Assembly (NCBI GenBank): GCA_940337035.1
Contig: CALNHX010002800.1
Span: 103,471 to 167,470 of the forward strand
Length of the DNA stretch: 64,000 nt
Direction: 5' to 3'
Origin: Agriotes lineatus
Lineage: Eukaryota; Arthropoda; Insecta; Coleoptera; Elateridae
The notes beneath the pieces were generated by a model that saw nothing but the letters and a program-made list of their open reading frames with translations, was not told the origin of the DNA and made no database searches. Position numbers and translations under genes: made by a program. This document shows positions 1 to 11,989 of this stretch, one piece after another; the stretch's first letter is position 1; each line of letters starts with the position of its first letter.

Positions 1-1060
1 TTGCATTGGATATATCGGTTTGTCTGGAGGCTATAAATATATTGCAGGCATAACAAAATATGATTATTCTCGATATGCAATAAAGGATTGCCAATTTTTA
101 AAGCTTGGTGATGCACTATGGGTAATAAACACACCAGGTGTTCTGTAAATTCAACATAGACATACAAAGTTATCAAAAATGATTGAAAATTACATTTCAT
201 TATATAGTGCAATGGCTAAATGCCCACCGGAATTATGGTTGCATAACTAAGACAAGAACATGAAATAAAGATTCAGAAAGGCCCAGTATTAATATTTTGT
301 TTATTGCAACATTAAAGTAGTTGTTATAGGTACACTAATAAATGCACAGGATATGATTAGCAGTAGTTTTATTTTGATTGACAGAGGTTAGCATTAAATT
401 AAAGCAGTATCGAAGGGGTTACGTTTAACTTAAATATTCATAATTGATGTTCGTTGTGACAAACGCACCTTCATTTATGTGACTGACAGATTTGATTTTT
501 TAACGTCAATACAAGGTTGTGAATTTAATATAATACAGAGATGTTTAGGGCGTGACAAAAATTATATGAAGCGTTAAGAGTTAAATTTTATAAGGCCAAC
601 AAACGCTAACACGGCTGAAAGGTGAAGAGAGATGTGAAGGAGCATAAAATGCAAAGAACAAAACAAAGCAACCTAAGTTAGAACAAAAACTATAGTGCAG
701 TGCTAATTAAAACTCGTGAAAACAGTGCAATTAAAACTAATAGTGAAAAAGCAGAGAATTGTGAGAATTGACAATTATTGTAAAACAGTTTAGTTTCTAA
801 ATAACATTGTATCAAAACGCCCTTCCAAAGCAGTTGTAATTAGTTGCTAAGTTACCTGATATTCGTTTGTTATTGTTGTTAACCCAAGCCATAATAAAAG
901 ATAGCTATGTGCAAGTAGGGCTCCTATAAAGTTGTATTTCTTTATATATATATAAAGTATTTTTAGGCCTCCGTCCAGAAACACTGATTTTGCATTCGTC
1001 TAAATTGGCTAGAAACACCCTCTTTGCATGTCTAGGCATGAAAATGACAGCTAGTGTAAT
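1..1060. other. AT-rich stretch at window edge, no recognised gene
   Basis: The first ~147 bases hold an open plus-strand frame that runs in from outside the window and stops near 147. It is too short and unfamiliar to name, and could be the edge of an exon or of a transposon. From about 590 to 790 there are repeated AGTGCA and AATTAAAA strings. They loosely resemble 40,440-40,640 (matching GCTGAA-GGTGAAG and AAAAC-ATAGTGCA stretches), so both may be divergent leaders of one retroelement family. Neither similarity is strong. No splice-supported gene is seen. Confidence 0.3.
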
Positions 1061-2925
1061 TTAAATTTTGAAATTTGAAAATCGGTTGGTAGCACTGAAT
1101 CCTGAATCTGCTGTCATAATGATGTCAGTCTCACCAGTTATACGACTTTTCAGGTAGTAAGTTTTGAATAGCATTTTCAGCTGCTTGTTTAATATGTTTT
1201 GGTATATTATCATCCATTTTCTTGTACTTATTGTGTACCGATTACTTATGGCATCAAAATTCTTAAATATAAATGTCAAAAAACAATACCTACTAGATAC
1301 TTGATTTTCAATTTTAAATTCCAATCCTTACATCGTTCGATAAGTATGTATTGCCAACAGAAGAAAAATAAATTATCTAGCCTCGATATTTGGACAACCA
1401 ATTACCGATTTTTTTTATTTATATATTTTTTGTCGGCCTAAAAAATTTTGTGTTTCACATGTCCAGAAACTGTTTTGCGAGGGCTCGTACTCGAGAGCCT
1501 CGGTCTTCGACCTCTGCCCTCAAACCGTACTCGCTCTCCCAAAAGTTCAGTTTCTACTCTTGTGAAACAACTTACTATTGCGTGAGTCCAAAAAGCTTTT
1601 TACTTAATCACCAGTCCGCAGAGTGTCTTTGTGTAAAGTTTCATCGTGTTAGAATCTCCCAGTGAAGAGGGAATCGTTCTGCCAAGTTTGTCCAAGTGAA
1701 TCCAACTTCGGGGCTGGTTTTCGAGCAGTTTGAACGAACCTACAAAGCCCACATTTCGAAGTAGATTTGACCAACAAAGAGATTTTGAGAGGCCTTCAAA
1801 GTTGTGCAGTACTTAGAGGAGATACCTTACGAGGCCCTGAGCGAGATTCCAGCTATGAGGATTCATCCAGAGAAATTTTATCGAGGTAGCGTCCCTTGAT
1901 TTTGCGGTTAGGCGTCAGATTTGGATCGAGTTGCAGGAATTTGAACAAAAGAGAGTCCGTCATTATTTGCATTTCATATTTAGCTGACGCGAAATTCATC
2001 GCTTGGCGTTTTGAATTCAATTACGCTATTTTGTACGAACAAACCATCTCTGTTTTGGGCCGTCAATTTAAAGATTAAGCTGTCATTTGCAGAAAGGTCG
2101 GGCATTTGCCATACAAGTTTATAAGTTATACTCAACAGTAAAAATTATACTTTTAAACGGTTAAGTAATTGAAATTTAATTTTGAATAATTAAAACAATT
2201 TTAACTAAAAAATTATACTGGGTGTTAAAACCTAACCCTTTGACAGTTTCTCATGCTAGACCGGAGCTATTATTTTCAAATTTGATTGCTAATAAACAAA
2301 TTAGAAAAAGCAATAAGCCATTTATTTTGCACGGTAATTATTAAAAACATCATTTTAATAAGCCCTGAGATTGACAACACATATTGAATTCTTTATTAAA
2401 TCTATTATTAATTTGTGGTGATTATCCCTAATTATTTATTCATTATCACCAATTATAAGGTAGAGGTCATTGCAATAGATACCTATAGTCTACTGTGTCA
2501 TACGTAATTATAATATGCCTTGAAACGATTGAAATTTCAATGCCCGGAGTCCCAACACGCGCCTGGCGTCAAGTGGGGTAAATGTACAACTCATAACAAT
2601 TAGGATAAAAGTGAAACAAGCCTATAAATAATTAAAAAATTAATTTATTGTACAACTAGTTCTAAGCGCAATCATTTGACTTGTAGTTTAGTTCAGAAAA
2701 TATAAAAATACGAAACTGTTGTATGAAATTTTGTACTGTTCATGAGGTATTTTCGGAATGACATGCGCGAGTAGCAGCCAGGGTGTTTAAAATGACGCCA
2801 CGAACCGATGCATTTCGACTGTTTTCAAACCTATTATGCTAGTGTTGAGTTGCACGCTTTTTGACACTAGAGAGCACCACTTACTAAGTAATTTTTAATG
2901 TCGTAAAATTTTCCTAAGTGGCCAC
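1061..2925. other. Unassigned stretch with a short coding-like segment
   Basis: Mostly low-complexity AT-rich DNA. The part from about 1,480 to 2,080 is richer in G+C. Within 1,690-1,905 one plus frame reads like old protein-coding sequence broken by stops: an open piece around 1,695-1,760 and another around 1,795-1,900 containing EEIPYEALSEIPAMRIHPEK. I do not recognise the family. It could be a decayed transposon ORF or a degenerate gene fragment. Confidence 0.25.
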
Positions 2926-3059
2926 CTTAAACATAACTCTGCATGTTTTCTTAACTTGGCATTTGCTTTTCCAATGTCTCTTCTTCTGATCTGTCTCAAA
3001 GAAGCTGTGATATTTTGCTGCAGTTCGTTTATATCAGGTAGTACAGTTTTATAATTTTT

Positions 3060-3523
3060 TTTTCAACGTGCTCCATAAGTAGTAGTCCAGAGACTGCGCT
3101 GACCACTGTATGTCACCACTATTTGCAATTCCCCGATTAGGGAACATTTCCGACAAACAATTTGTTACTCTTCTGGCATTATGTTGAAACTACAAATTAT
3201 TGAAGCGGTGGAGAAAAATATTGTTGATGTAATCAGTAAAAACTGCCCTTAGAAAAACAAGATAACTATCCGCAGTCAAATTCTCTTGATAAATGTATGG
3301 GCCAATAACTGTTTCACCCAATAAAACGACCCGTACATTTAGTCCGAAGCGCACCTGAAGTTTCCGTTCTTGGTGAACGCGGAGATTTTCAATAGATCAC
3401 ACGTGTTCGTTATGTCGGTTGATCATTCACGAATTGGTAAATTTCGATTCATCATTTCATATGACATTATTAAAGAAATCTGGATTTTTCTGTATCTGAT
3501 CCAGTAAAAACTCTTTTCTTATA
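3060..3523 (-). pseudogene. Decayed DDE transposase (IS630/Tc1-mariner-related)
   Basis: One minus-strand frame runs from about 3,523 down to 3,060, broken by four in-frame stops. It keeps landmarks of a common arthropod DDE transposase: a CDES-like block read as NDESKFTN (first catalytic Asp kept), FGLNVRVVLLGETVIGPYIY (the usual FGxNVWxGxxxxxxIGPYF block), then TNCLSEMFPNRGIA and LDYYLW. The QDGAPAH block with the second catalytic Asp is deleted: the text runs straight to FQHNARRV. The SPDL part of the third block is also corrupted. It is catalytically dead. The relic at 7,200-7,720 is of a similar type. Confidence 0.75.
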
Positions 3524-3597
3524 CCCAGGATGAAGAATTTGAGTTGGAAGAATTTTATAAGATCGATAACGATGCCTGCTGAGGGTTCTCCATACTA

Positions 3598-6400
3598 CTT
3601 CTTCTTCTTCTTCTACGCTAATCCTTATGCCCTTTCAGGCGTCGGATGTGGGTTCCTTGCCCTGTATCCATTTCCTCCATTCTGTCCTGTCTGTTGCTAG
3701 GATTTTCATTTCCTCTACCGTCTTTCCTCTATCCATTCCAAATTCTCGGATTTGGTCCATCCATATTCTTCTTGGTCTTCCCCTTTGCCTCTTCCTTGGT
3801 TTTCCCATCTCCATTATTTTTCTTGTAATTCTGTCCGGTTGCATTCTTACTATATGCGCATACCAGTTCAGTTTTTTCGCTTTTATTTTTTCAATTATTG
3901 GCTGTTGTTCTGTTATTTTTCTGATCATGTCATTTCTTACCCTGTCCCATTTAGTTTTTCCAGCGATTTTTCTAAGGTGTTTCATTTCTATAGCATTTAC
4001 TTTACTTTCGTCTTTTTTTCCAGTTTTCACAAGCGTATGTAATTGTTGATATTGTTATTACATTATGTATTTTTCTTTTCACCTCTATGTCTATGTGTTT
4101 ATGGCCTAGTATTGTTTTATTTATTGAGTAATATAATCTTGTTGATTTATTAGCTCTGTTTGTTAACTCAGCATCTATTTTCACATCCTCCGTTATTATA
4201 CTTCCCAAAAATCGTATGTTGTTACTCTTTCCAATAATTTATTCTTGCATTTAATTTCTTTGTCAATCTGGGTGTCTGTTTCTTTTTCATTTACAATCAT
4301 TGTTTTTGTTTTGTTTGTATTTAGTTTCATTTTCATGTTTTCAATTTCTTCAGTCCAGGCTTTGACTAAATTTTGCATTTTTTTCTTCTTATTTACTATC
4401 AGTATCACATCGTCTGCGTATAGCAGACTGCTTACTTTAACTGCTTCTAGGTTCCTGTACCCTATGACTGTATCTATTCGGTTATATTTTTCTTTAATTT
4501 GTTTAGTAATTTTGTCCATAATGATAATAGTAAAGGGCTTATGCTGTCTCCTTGTTTTATTCCTTTACTCATTTTGAATTCATCTGATCTTTGTCCCACC
4601 ATTTGCACTCTTACTCTTACTGTTTCATATGTACTTCTTACTGCGTTTATCAGCCTGCTAGGTACTTCCAGTTCTCCCAGGGTTTTCCATATTTCCCTTC
4701 TATCTACCGTATCGAAAGCTGCTTTTAGATAGATGAATGTTAGGTATACTTCCTCTCCTTCTTCTATCTTTCTCTCTATTATATTTCTTAATATATATAT
4801 ATATGTTATCGATTGTCTGTCTGTTCGGTCTGAATACCGTCTGTTCCTCTCCCAATTTCGATTCCACATGTTCTCTTAATCTTTTTTCCAAGATTTTTGT
4901 ATATAGCTTATAGCTGGTTTGAGCTAAGCAGATTGGTCTATAGTTTTCGCACTGCGTCGTATTCCTTTCTTGTGTATCGAAATTAAAAGGTTATTTTCCC
5001 AATCCTTTTTTGTGTTTCCCACGCTTCTTTACAGATATCCCATATCCAGTTTATTATTTTTTCCCCCAGCCATTTAATCATCTCCGGTGCTATGCCGTCT
5101 TCTCCACTTGCTTTTCCAATTTTTATTTTTTGTATTGCCTCTTCAACTTCTTGTCTCTTAATTTTTTGTTGCTGTTCCGCTTGTTCTACTCTTGTTATTT
5201 TATCATCTGGCACTGTCGTGTTATACTTATTTCTGTAGTGTTCTTTCCAAGTTTCAAGTATTTCTTTTGTGTCTGTTAGTGTTTGCCCCTGCATGTTTTT
5301 AATTGCTTTTATTTCTTTCCTTTTATCCCCTCTTAATCTTTTTATTCTTGTCCAGAATTTTTTATAGTCTGTTTTGTGTACTTCTGTTATTTCTTCTCCA
5401 AACTCCTTCCAGGATTGCTTTTTTGCTCTTTTGACTGCGTTTTCACTATGTTTCTCTTTCGATTATATTCCTCTTTGTCCTTCTGTGTTTTTGTTTGTAT
5501 ATATTGCTTCCACGCTGTTTTCTTTTCTTTTGTCAGTCTTTGTATGTCGGTATTCCACCACCTCGTCCTTTTGACGTAATTATTATATTTTCTCTTCCCA
5601 CATATTTTCTGTTATCTTCAGCAGTGTCTCTTTGAATGTTATCCATCTTTCTTCTAAAGTCCAGTCTGTTTTTCTGTTCTCCAGTTTTTGGAATTCTAAA
5701 TCTGTCTCCTTCTGGTATTTTTCTTTGTTTTCCATATTTTTTAGCTTATATATCGCTAAACTACTGTATTTCCTTATTTCTCCGTTGTTGCTCAGTCTTA
5801 CTTGATAACTTGCTCTTACTAATCTGTGTTGTGTTCCTAATTTCGCTGCTTTTATCGTTTTAATTGTTTGTACTGTCTCTGTTAATTCTTGTGTATATGT
5901 TATATAGTCTATCAGGCTTTTAGCGTTTCGTTCTTCAGCCACAAACGTGTATTTGTCTTCGATTGCTTGTTCCCACATTGTGTTTCCTATTATTAGGTCG
6001 TTCCCTTTACAGAAGTCTATCATTTTTATTCCATTTCTATTTAGTGTATCTTCCCCATATATTCCCATACATCCCATTCCTCTGTTATAGTCCTTCCCTA
6101 CTCTACTGTTCCAGTCTCCCATTATTATTGTCTTCTCATTTTCTTCTTTCATTTCATCTAGTATTTGTTGTAGATTTGTGCAGAACTCTATGATTTCTTT
6201 CTCTGCTGTTCCTTCTACTGGCCCATAGATTTATATGATGTTAATTGTTTCTTCCATTTTTATGCTAATTACTATTATTCTCGAGTTGATTGCCTTAAAA
6301 TCCGTTATTCTTTTGTTTATCTCCTCTGTGACTATTATTCCTACTCCTTCCTTTGCTCTCCATACTACTAGATGTTGCAAATTCAACTGATCTCCAATTT
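3598..6400 (-). mobile_element. Non-LTR retrotransposon (LINE), endonuclease-RT type, decayed
   Basis: Reading the minus strand from about 6,400 to 3,598 gives successive pieces of an endonuclease-reverse transcriptase polyprotein. APE endonuclease at 6,400-5,580 contains WRAKEGVGIIV, IYGPVEGTAEKE and MGDWNSRVG. A linker around 5,294-4,983 contains KASGEDGIAPEMIKWL. RT palm pieces follow at 4,890-4,480 (YLTFIYLKAAFDTVDRREIW, GIKQGDSISPLL) and 4,519-4,200 (SSLLYADDVILI, the catalytic YADD box). The C-terminal region at 4,030-3,635 holds KLNWYAHIVRM and RQRGRPRRIWMDQI. Several frameshifts and stops (one before IYGPVEGT near 6,230) show it is dead. The minus-strand 3' end at ~3,598-3,612 is a short GAA repeat, as is usual for RTE-like elements. 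The clade is inferred. Confidence 0.9.
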
Positions 6401-7108
6401 CTCTCGTTGATCTGTAACGATTTAGTGTAATAAATAAAACAAGCGAAAAATATAATTAAAAATAGAAATTTTACCATTTGTAATATTTCTTCTTCGTTTT
6501 CAGTGATCATCACCATAATTTTGTCTAGATCGCCTAAATGAACCATACTGACCCAGATTCCTATAAAGGGGTAAAACATAACCGATATTTGGCTGCTGTC
6601 TTTGTGGAAAACGTTGCAGGTATGTTTCCGCTGTTACTTAAACATTATGATAGCAAGCATAATATAGTATATTATGTTAAAATGTTAAGATCGGTAAGTG
6701 CCTTAGAACAGGCTGAGATAAAATTAGAAGAACGAGGCCCGAAGCGTTTTGGAATAAAAGAATAAAAACAAAATTGCCAATTTGTTTCTTTGTAATATTT
6801 TAAAAACTAAAAATGACAGGTCAAATTTCTTATCAGATTATTAATCAGCACAAAAATATGCAACTTTACCACAATTTAACTGACTTTGTATCTCTTAAGA
6901 TAACCGAGATCCCCATGCTTAAGCTCGAAAAACGGGCACCTTTTATACAGGGTGCTCCAAGATGCTCCTAATTCCTCTGGTGGGGTGATACATTATCCCA
7001 AATTGAAATTTTTTTTCTTGAATAATCAATTTCATATCTTGTCCAATAACCGAGTCATAAAATAAAGTCACTTTTATTAAAACAGAATATTGATCTCGTA
7101 CAATAATA
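6401..7108. other. Unassigned stretch with an unrecognised 75-codon ORF
   Basis: A plus-strand ORF at 6,538-6,765 runs from an ATG to TAA and carries AAVFVENVAGMFPLLLKHYD and LEERGPKRFGIKE. Its amino-acid composition looks plausible for protein, but I do not recognise a family. It abuts the 5' edge of the LINE on the other strand. It could be an exon of an unknown gene, part of another mobile element, or chance. The rest is AT-rich with no clear signal. Confidence 0.25.
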
Positions 7109-7172
7109 CAGCACCAGCCTCTACACCGCAAGGTAAATGAGGTTACAGATAATACATACATACGTACATACA
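7109..7172 (+). repeat. 3' fragment of a SINE family
   Basis: The block GCACCAGCCTCTACACCGCA plus AAGGTAAATGAGGTTA and a TACA-type simple repeat matches the 3' part of the complete SINE at 8,725-8,893 in the same orientation. The tRNA-like head is absent, so this is a 5'-truncated copy. Confidence 0.65.
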
Positions 7173-7199
7173 ATAATTTTAATCAAGCCATGGGTGACC

Positions 7200-7720
7200 C
7201 TGATTATGGCCATTTGTTGAAGTTACTGGTCAAGCAGGTGCTAAAACTTTCTCCTATCTAAATGCACAAGTGAGCTCATCCTGACCCATGATTGCTTATA
7301 TGGTGCAAAATTGTTTTGGATAGCTCGGAAAATCCTTTGTTGAAAATGCTGAATGTTTTCGACTTCTTGTTGATACTTAAGTGTTTTAGTTGTCCCCCAC
7401 AAGTACAAATCAACAAGATTTAGATCTGGAAAACAAGCAGGCTACGTCATAGGTATACCTTGACCAATCCACCAATGATTGAAGGTAGGCATTGCCGTGA
7501 TGCTTAAAGCGACATGTCCCTGACAACATTTAAGGTTACGTCTTCTAACTCTAACAGACCATCTAAATTGTTTCAGCTATTAAACGATTGGTTAAAGCAG
7601 GACCAATCAAACGCCCAGAAATAAATCCTGCCCACAAATTAAGGAAAATCTCATTTGAAAATCGATCCTGTGAATCGCGTGTGGATTTTCGAAAGCCCAC
7701 ACATGAAAATTGTGAAAGTT
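7200..7720 (-). pseudogene. Decayed DDE transposase fragment
   Basis: On the minus strand the sequence reads NFHVWAFENPHAIHR then RFSLICGQDLFLG (NSHxWxxENPH ... RFSVNVWAGIxG in the family). Further down it reads WWIGQGIP and FPDLNLVDLYLWG, the third-catalytic-Asp block usually written SPDLNPLDFxLWG. A C-terminal part ends in LVHLDRRKF. The frame shifts between blocks, and the second catalytic Asp block is unreadable. It is a relic of the arthropod mariner/IS630-like transposase group, probably close to the one at 3,060-3,523. No terminal repeats could be identified. Confidence 0.7.
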
Positions 7721-8724
7721 AGTTATCCCATTGCAAGTGAAAATAGTTTCATCGATGGCCAAGATTTTTGCTAAAAAAAATTCATCGCCAAGTTGCTGAT
7801 TTATCAGCCACTAGCAAAATCTCACCCTTTCAAGATGATCGGCATGTTGTAGGGTTTGAACGTGTTGATACTAGTACGAATGGTATCGTGCTGTACATGG
7901 ACTTTCAAGTCCCTTGCCGCACCGCCTTCGTAAATCTATCTGTGTACATTCTTGTAGCAACCATTGCGACGTAATTGACTTCGTCATAGATAATTACCAT
8001 ATCCACCACTTTGTTATCGAAATAGCGACAAACCATTTCTACCGTACAACTCACACAATGACGCAAAACTTCCGCCTTCTTAAAAAAATGTGTTGTAAAA
8101 TGCCTTAATTACATAAAATTGAATGTGTTGAATAAGTCAGCTATTAGACAAGATAGGAAATTGGTTATTCACGAAAAAATTTCACTTTGGAGTAATATAT
8201 CACACCAGAGCAAAATAAAAATGTGCACATTTATTATTTAAAAAAGGTCATTAACTTCAAATTGTTTTTGCCATCCCCCACCCCATTAAAAATTTCTAAA
8301 TACACCACTGTGGCCGCTACAATATTTTGTTTTTTTTTGTAACAATTATTCATTTATTTGCGGTCTACAAATCTACATAGTGGTAGCTTGCATTTAACAA
8401 AAAGAATTATGGTAATACACCTAGTGGAAGTCATAAAATAGAAACAGCTTCACATTTTTAATTGTATAGGCAGCCTGCTTTACAGATGTGTCTTGTGTGT
8501 TATAGACTGATCAACCTTTCAAAATCCATTATTCTGTCATTCTGTTTATTTAAACAAATTAGTAGAAAGAGAAAAGCTCAGATGGTGTTCAACTAGATAT
8601 TCTATTGTGATCAATATTAAGCTGAAAGAAGCTACAAATTCCTTTGAATGCACATTTTTAGTTTTATTAATGGTTTGTTAAAAATAATACAAACAATAAT
8701 TTTATATTTTATAATAATAATAAA
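7721..8724. other. AT-rich intergenic stretch, nothing recognised
   Basis: Short open frames at 7,768-7,974 and 7,914-8,108 overlap the 5' side of the transposase relic and do not look like independent genes. The remainder to 8,712 is AT-rich DNA without a recognised repeat. 8,713-8,724 is the left copy of the target duplication of the SINE that follows. Confidence 0.35.
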
Positions 8725-8893
8725 GGAAAAGCCACGTCGCGCCGTTAGGTAGGCGCTAGGCTTGCATTAAGCAAGTCCTCGGTTTGAATCCCACAGGGGT
8801 CGGAATTTTTTTGTACCGTCAGATGCAACAGCATAAAGCACCAGCCTCTACACTGCAAGGTAAATAAGGTTATCGATACTACATAATACATAC
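8725..8893 (+). mobile_element. tRNA-derived SINE
   Basis: The head (about 8,731-8,803) looks like a tRNA: an A-box-like GCCGTTAGGTAGGCGC and a B box GGTTTGAATCCC. It is followed by a unique body and a tail with TACA/TAC simple repeats. The element is flanked by 12-bp AATAATAATAAA copies at 8,713-8,724 and 8,894-8,905, a candidate target duplication, although low complexity weakens that evidence. The body matches the truncated copy at 7,109-7,172. Pol III transcription from the internal promoter, with LINE-supplied RT, is the known mode for such elements. Confidence 0.75.
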
Positions 8894-9204
8894 AATAATA
8901 ATAAAAGTTCAATATTTACACAATGCCGAGTGAAAAACTCATAGGCGGCACTAAGATTGAACAGAACATGATTTTGACGAAACAAATGCAAATACAACTT
9001 CACCTCATGATAAATAACAAGCTTAATTCTGTACCTATTACTGCAGTAATAAGTTACATGTTTGGAACACTGTTATTGCAACTATTACGTTAAATATCGA
9101 CCATCTCTACCAATAAGCTTGTTAGGTAGCCAGTTTCTCAAAAGTGTTGGAACTAGTCATACGTGCAAGATTGTTGCCTTTTCTTTAACAATCTATTTGC
9201 TACC

Positions 9205-9560
9205 ACTCAACACTCTTAAAGGGCGTTCTACTCAAATAGCAATATTCTAATTTACTCAGCACATCCTGATGTTCCTTGAGAGCAACAGTATGGCCATGGG
9301 CATATAGCTTGAAGGGGTATGATTCCCAATATAGATTATCTCATTGAAAAATTACATATTTACGGAATAAGAGACAATGCCAACAATGGCTAAAATTATA
9401 CCTTTTAGACAGAAAACAAAGAGTAACAATCACCAAAGATTATATCAAGTATAACTCAAACATATTAACGAGCCATATGGGCATAACCCAAGGGAACGTT
9501 CTTAGGCCCATACTATTCATCAGTTTTTAAATGACCTACAGATCGCACGACACGAGTTTT
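9205..9560 (+). pseudogene. LINE reverse-transcriptase fragment (jockey-like)
   Basis: Plus-strand frames read successive RT blocks: KGRSTQIAIF and FTQHILMFLESNSMAMGI, then IDYLIEKLHIYGIRDNANNG, then QWLKLYLLDRKQRVTITKDY and HMGITQGNVLRPILFISF. These correspond to RT motifs up to the GVPQGSVLGPLLF block. Stops and a frame change show decay. It is truncated before the YADD box, and a solo LTR follows about 100 bases downstream. Confidence 0.75.
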
Positions 9561-9861
9561 CCTAAATGTCGGCTGCCCACAGGTTTATTTTTAAATGTGT
9601 CAAATGCGGTAAATAGCTAGTGCCAGTGGTGTGGCAAGAAACTTGAGATTTCCGTTACAAATAATGTTTGTAACGTTTCGCCCAGCGCGAACGCGATTTT
9701 ATAAATTAAAAATTAATTTGTGCGTTTTCCCTTGGCTTGCACCACGTTGTGAACCGGAGCACCGCGCCGAGAGCGATATGCAACGTCATCGCGAGAAGAC
9801 GCAGGGACACCCCCGCGCACCTAATGCAAGAATCCCCTCCGCCGAATACGCTGGCCCCGGG

Positions 9862-9868
9862 TATAAAA
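9862..9868 (+). promoter_or_regulatory. TATA box of solo LTR 1
   Basis: TATAAAA about 190 bases into the LTR, in the same position as TATATAAG in the diverged second copy (complement of about 47,675-47,682). Conservation between two unlinked copies supports a real U3 promoter. Confidence 0.6.
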
Positions 9869-10253
9869 AGAGAAATTGAAGCCAGTGTAAGACAGAATTT
9901 TCCTAGAATTTTTCCCAAACCTCTTCCTCACCGGTCTCCGCTCAGGAGTGCCTTACAGGCTCTTCAAGAATTTTCATGTGCCCTGTTCCTAATCCAATTC
10001 TGCCCTTAGGATCTTCGAGTAGAATTCCTGCTACCTAGACAGTCTAGTTCGGGGGCCTTCAGGCTCATCAACTAGAAATCCGACCTGATATCCCGTATAT
10101 AAACCATCTAGTTCGGGGGGCTTTCCAGGCTCATCAACTAGAGGCCTATACCAGGGTTAAGTGGAGGAGCGGTCTGCAACTATGTTGCCCAACTGAACTT
10201 CGCCCTGCACTAATAATATTACATGTGTAGAACTTTTTTTTTATATTTATGTC

Positions 10254-10289
10254 AATAAAGACACTTTATTATTATTATTATTATTATTA
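10254..10289 (+). terminator. Poly(A) signal and TTA repeat in solo LTR 1
   Basis: AATAAA at 10,254-10,259 is followed by a run of about eight TTA units. In an LTR this would mark the R/U5 boundary. The equivalent signal in the other copy is not obvious, so its use is inferred. Confidence 0.4.
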
Positions 10290-11195
10290 TACGTAATTCC
10301 TCCAGGTCCCATCCGCTCGTTCGACGCTAAACCGCACACATCAAAACACCTAATTATCCGGCTGTAAAACTACTAATTATAACCCAGACAACGCAGCATG
10401 AGGGCGACTTAACTATCGCCTCCGAGGGCCCGGCCTGTACGTTGCCGCAGCGAAAGTAAAACATCCTGTCGAGGCTACATTAATAATTTGGCACGGTGAA
10501 ATTCACGGGCCATTTCCCGCTACATGCTAGTGGCGAATCGCGGCCTAAACTCATATTTTCCCCGGCAATCGGGCATACGAGTCGGAATTCAATTTAATAA
10601 CAGCATCGCTCACCTGTTTGTCCAAAAGTCCAGAGGAAGAAAAAAACAGCTAATTCCACGGACCGCACGTAATCTCGCGGTACACCTATCGGCTGCGATA
10701 GATACGAGTCGTACCCGGAATGCTCGTAAGTTAGCTTAATATTACCCGCACTTTCAACAATTTGAAGACAAAATTCGTTGTTAACAGGCCGCCATTAAGC
10801 GGCCTCCGCTGAACTAACCTCTTATCTGTGCAGGCATGTCGATCAGCCAACGTAACATCGGAACTAATCTACATACAGGCTGTCCCAAAAGAGACTAACA
10901 CGGCCCGATCTTAACAAACGAGAGGCCCCGTTAGAGGAGTTTCATTAATTTACAAGCATTGTTACAATTTTTATTTATTGTTTTTAATACAATATAATTT
11001 ACTATGTATCTAGTTAAACATATTATACACTGATAAAAGTTATTTTGTGTTCTTTCCTGGGTAATTAAGTTTGAGTTTATTATTGAAACCTTGGCATTCT
11101 GAGCTGCCTGGGAAGCCAGTTTCAGTCTGGTAATTTGTAGCAAACGGATTAAACAATTAAAATTAAATTAAACTAGCCAGAACAGGCTACATGTT

Positions 11196-11614
11196 CATGG
11201 AGAGATGACAGTGTAAATGAACTCTTGTGCAATAGTTCTAAAGGACCAAGAGTGATTGTGATTCACGCGGGTGGTGAAATGGGTTTTTTGCCAGGCTGTA
11301 ATGTAGTATTTAAGTCGGGAACTAAAAGTGGAGACTACCATGACGAAATGAAATTGACCAACTATGAAAAACACGAAAAACTTCTGCCAAATTTGGGCTC
11401 AAGTAAAAAATAATGTGACCACATTTGAGTCTAACGATGTTAGAACATTGTTAGATGACGAACTAGCACCAGTGACACAAGATAGCTGGCAAAAATGCTG
11501 CAACAAAGTAACTGAGAACGAAATTAGTTATTTAGAAAACGAGAAGATAATTCACCTACAAACGGAGGAAATCGTGATAAATCTAGAAGATGACACAAAA
11601 GAAGAAAGTGACTG
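11196..11614 (+). pseudogene. Internally deleted Tc1/IS630-like transposase
   Basis: The first part reads CSWRDDSVNELLCNSSKGP and then VIVIHAGGEMGFLPGCNVV and SGDYHDEM, and ends at KLLPN. The next part, in another frame, begins IWAQVKNNVTT, continues TQDSWQKCCNKV and ends with an acidic tail at TGA (11,612-11,614). In intact family members the second and third catalytic residues lie between KLLPN and IWAQVKN. That segment is missing, and the two parts meet over a shared AATTTGG-like stretch, which suggests a microhomology deletion. Solo LTR 1 sits immediately upstream, so the original 5' end is separated or lost. It cannot be active. Confidence 0.8.
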
Positions 11615-11989
11615 ATTTAGTAACGAGTGAATTATATAAATTTCAAATTATGAACCGAATAAAATTAAATTAAAAATTATTGGTGCTGATGTGCTTCTGC
11701 ATATAAAGTTTATTCTAACTTTTTGTCCCCACGTAATTTTAAAATTTATTTATAATAATACGCTATTATTTATTTATGGTTTGTTTTTTGGGTTTTATGC
11801 TAGTTATTTTCGATAGATTTGCTATAAGTTATTAAAATCTAAAAACCTGTTAATAGTTAGGTATGTATTAAGGGTACAAAGCTTTTATGATAATACCTGC
11901 GCGGCTTGCAACTTTTGCTGTATGAGCAGTGTGTAGTATTCTGCAGAATATAGGGGGAAAGTTGGTTCTTTCGATACAAACAGGTCGAA

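Larger units (their letters stand above)
9669..11191 (+). mobile_element. Solo LTR of an LTR retrotransposon (copy 1)
   Basis: It begins TGTAACGTTTCGCCC and ends CAGGCTACA, so it has TG...CA termini, and it is flanked by a perfect 4-bp target duplication TGTT (9,665-9,668 and 11,192-11,195). A second, divergent copy lies in reverse orientation at 46,540-47,908 with its own 4-bp duplication. Inside are a TATA box (9,862), two 65-bp-spaced copies of a TCTAGTTCGGGGG block (10,042 and 10,107), an AATAAA signal (10,254) and a TTA microsatellite (10,266-10,289). A 4-bp duplication suits Ty3/gypsy-type elements, but with no internal ORFs the family is inferred. The open frames inside look like chance. 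Confidence 0.85.

Noticed and set aside
3627..4049. A plus-strand membrane protein gene (hydrophobic Phe/Ser/Leu-rich ORF)
   Set aside because: It is the antisense shadow of the LINE C-terminal region. The same applies to the other T-rich plus-strand ORFs across 3.6-6.2 kb.
10266..10289. LINE poly-TTA tail
   Set aside because: It lies inside an LTR with TG...CA ends and target duplications at its outer borders, so the repeat is internal and not a terminal tail.
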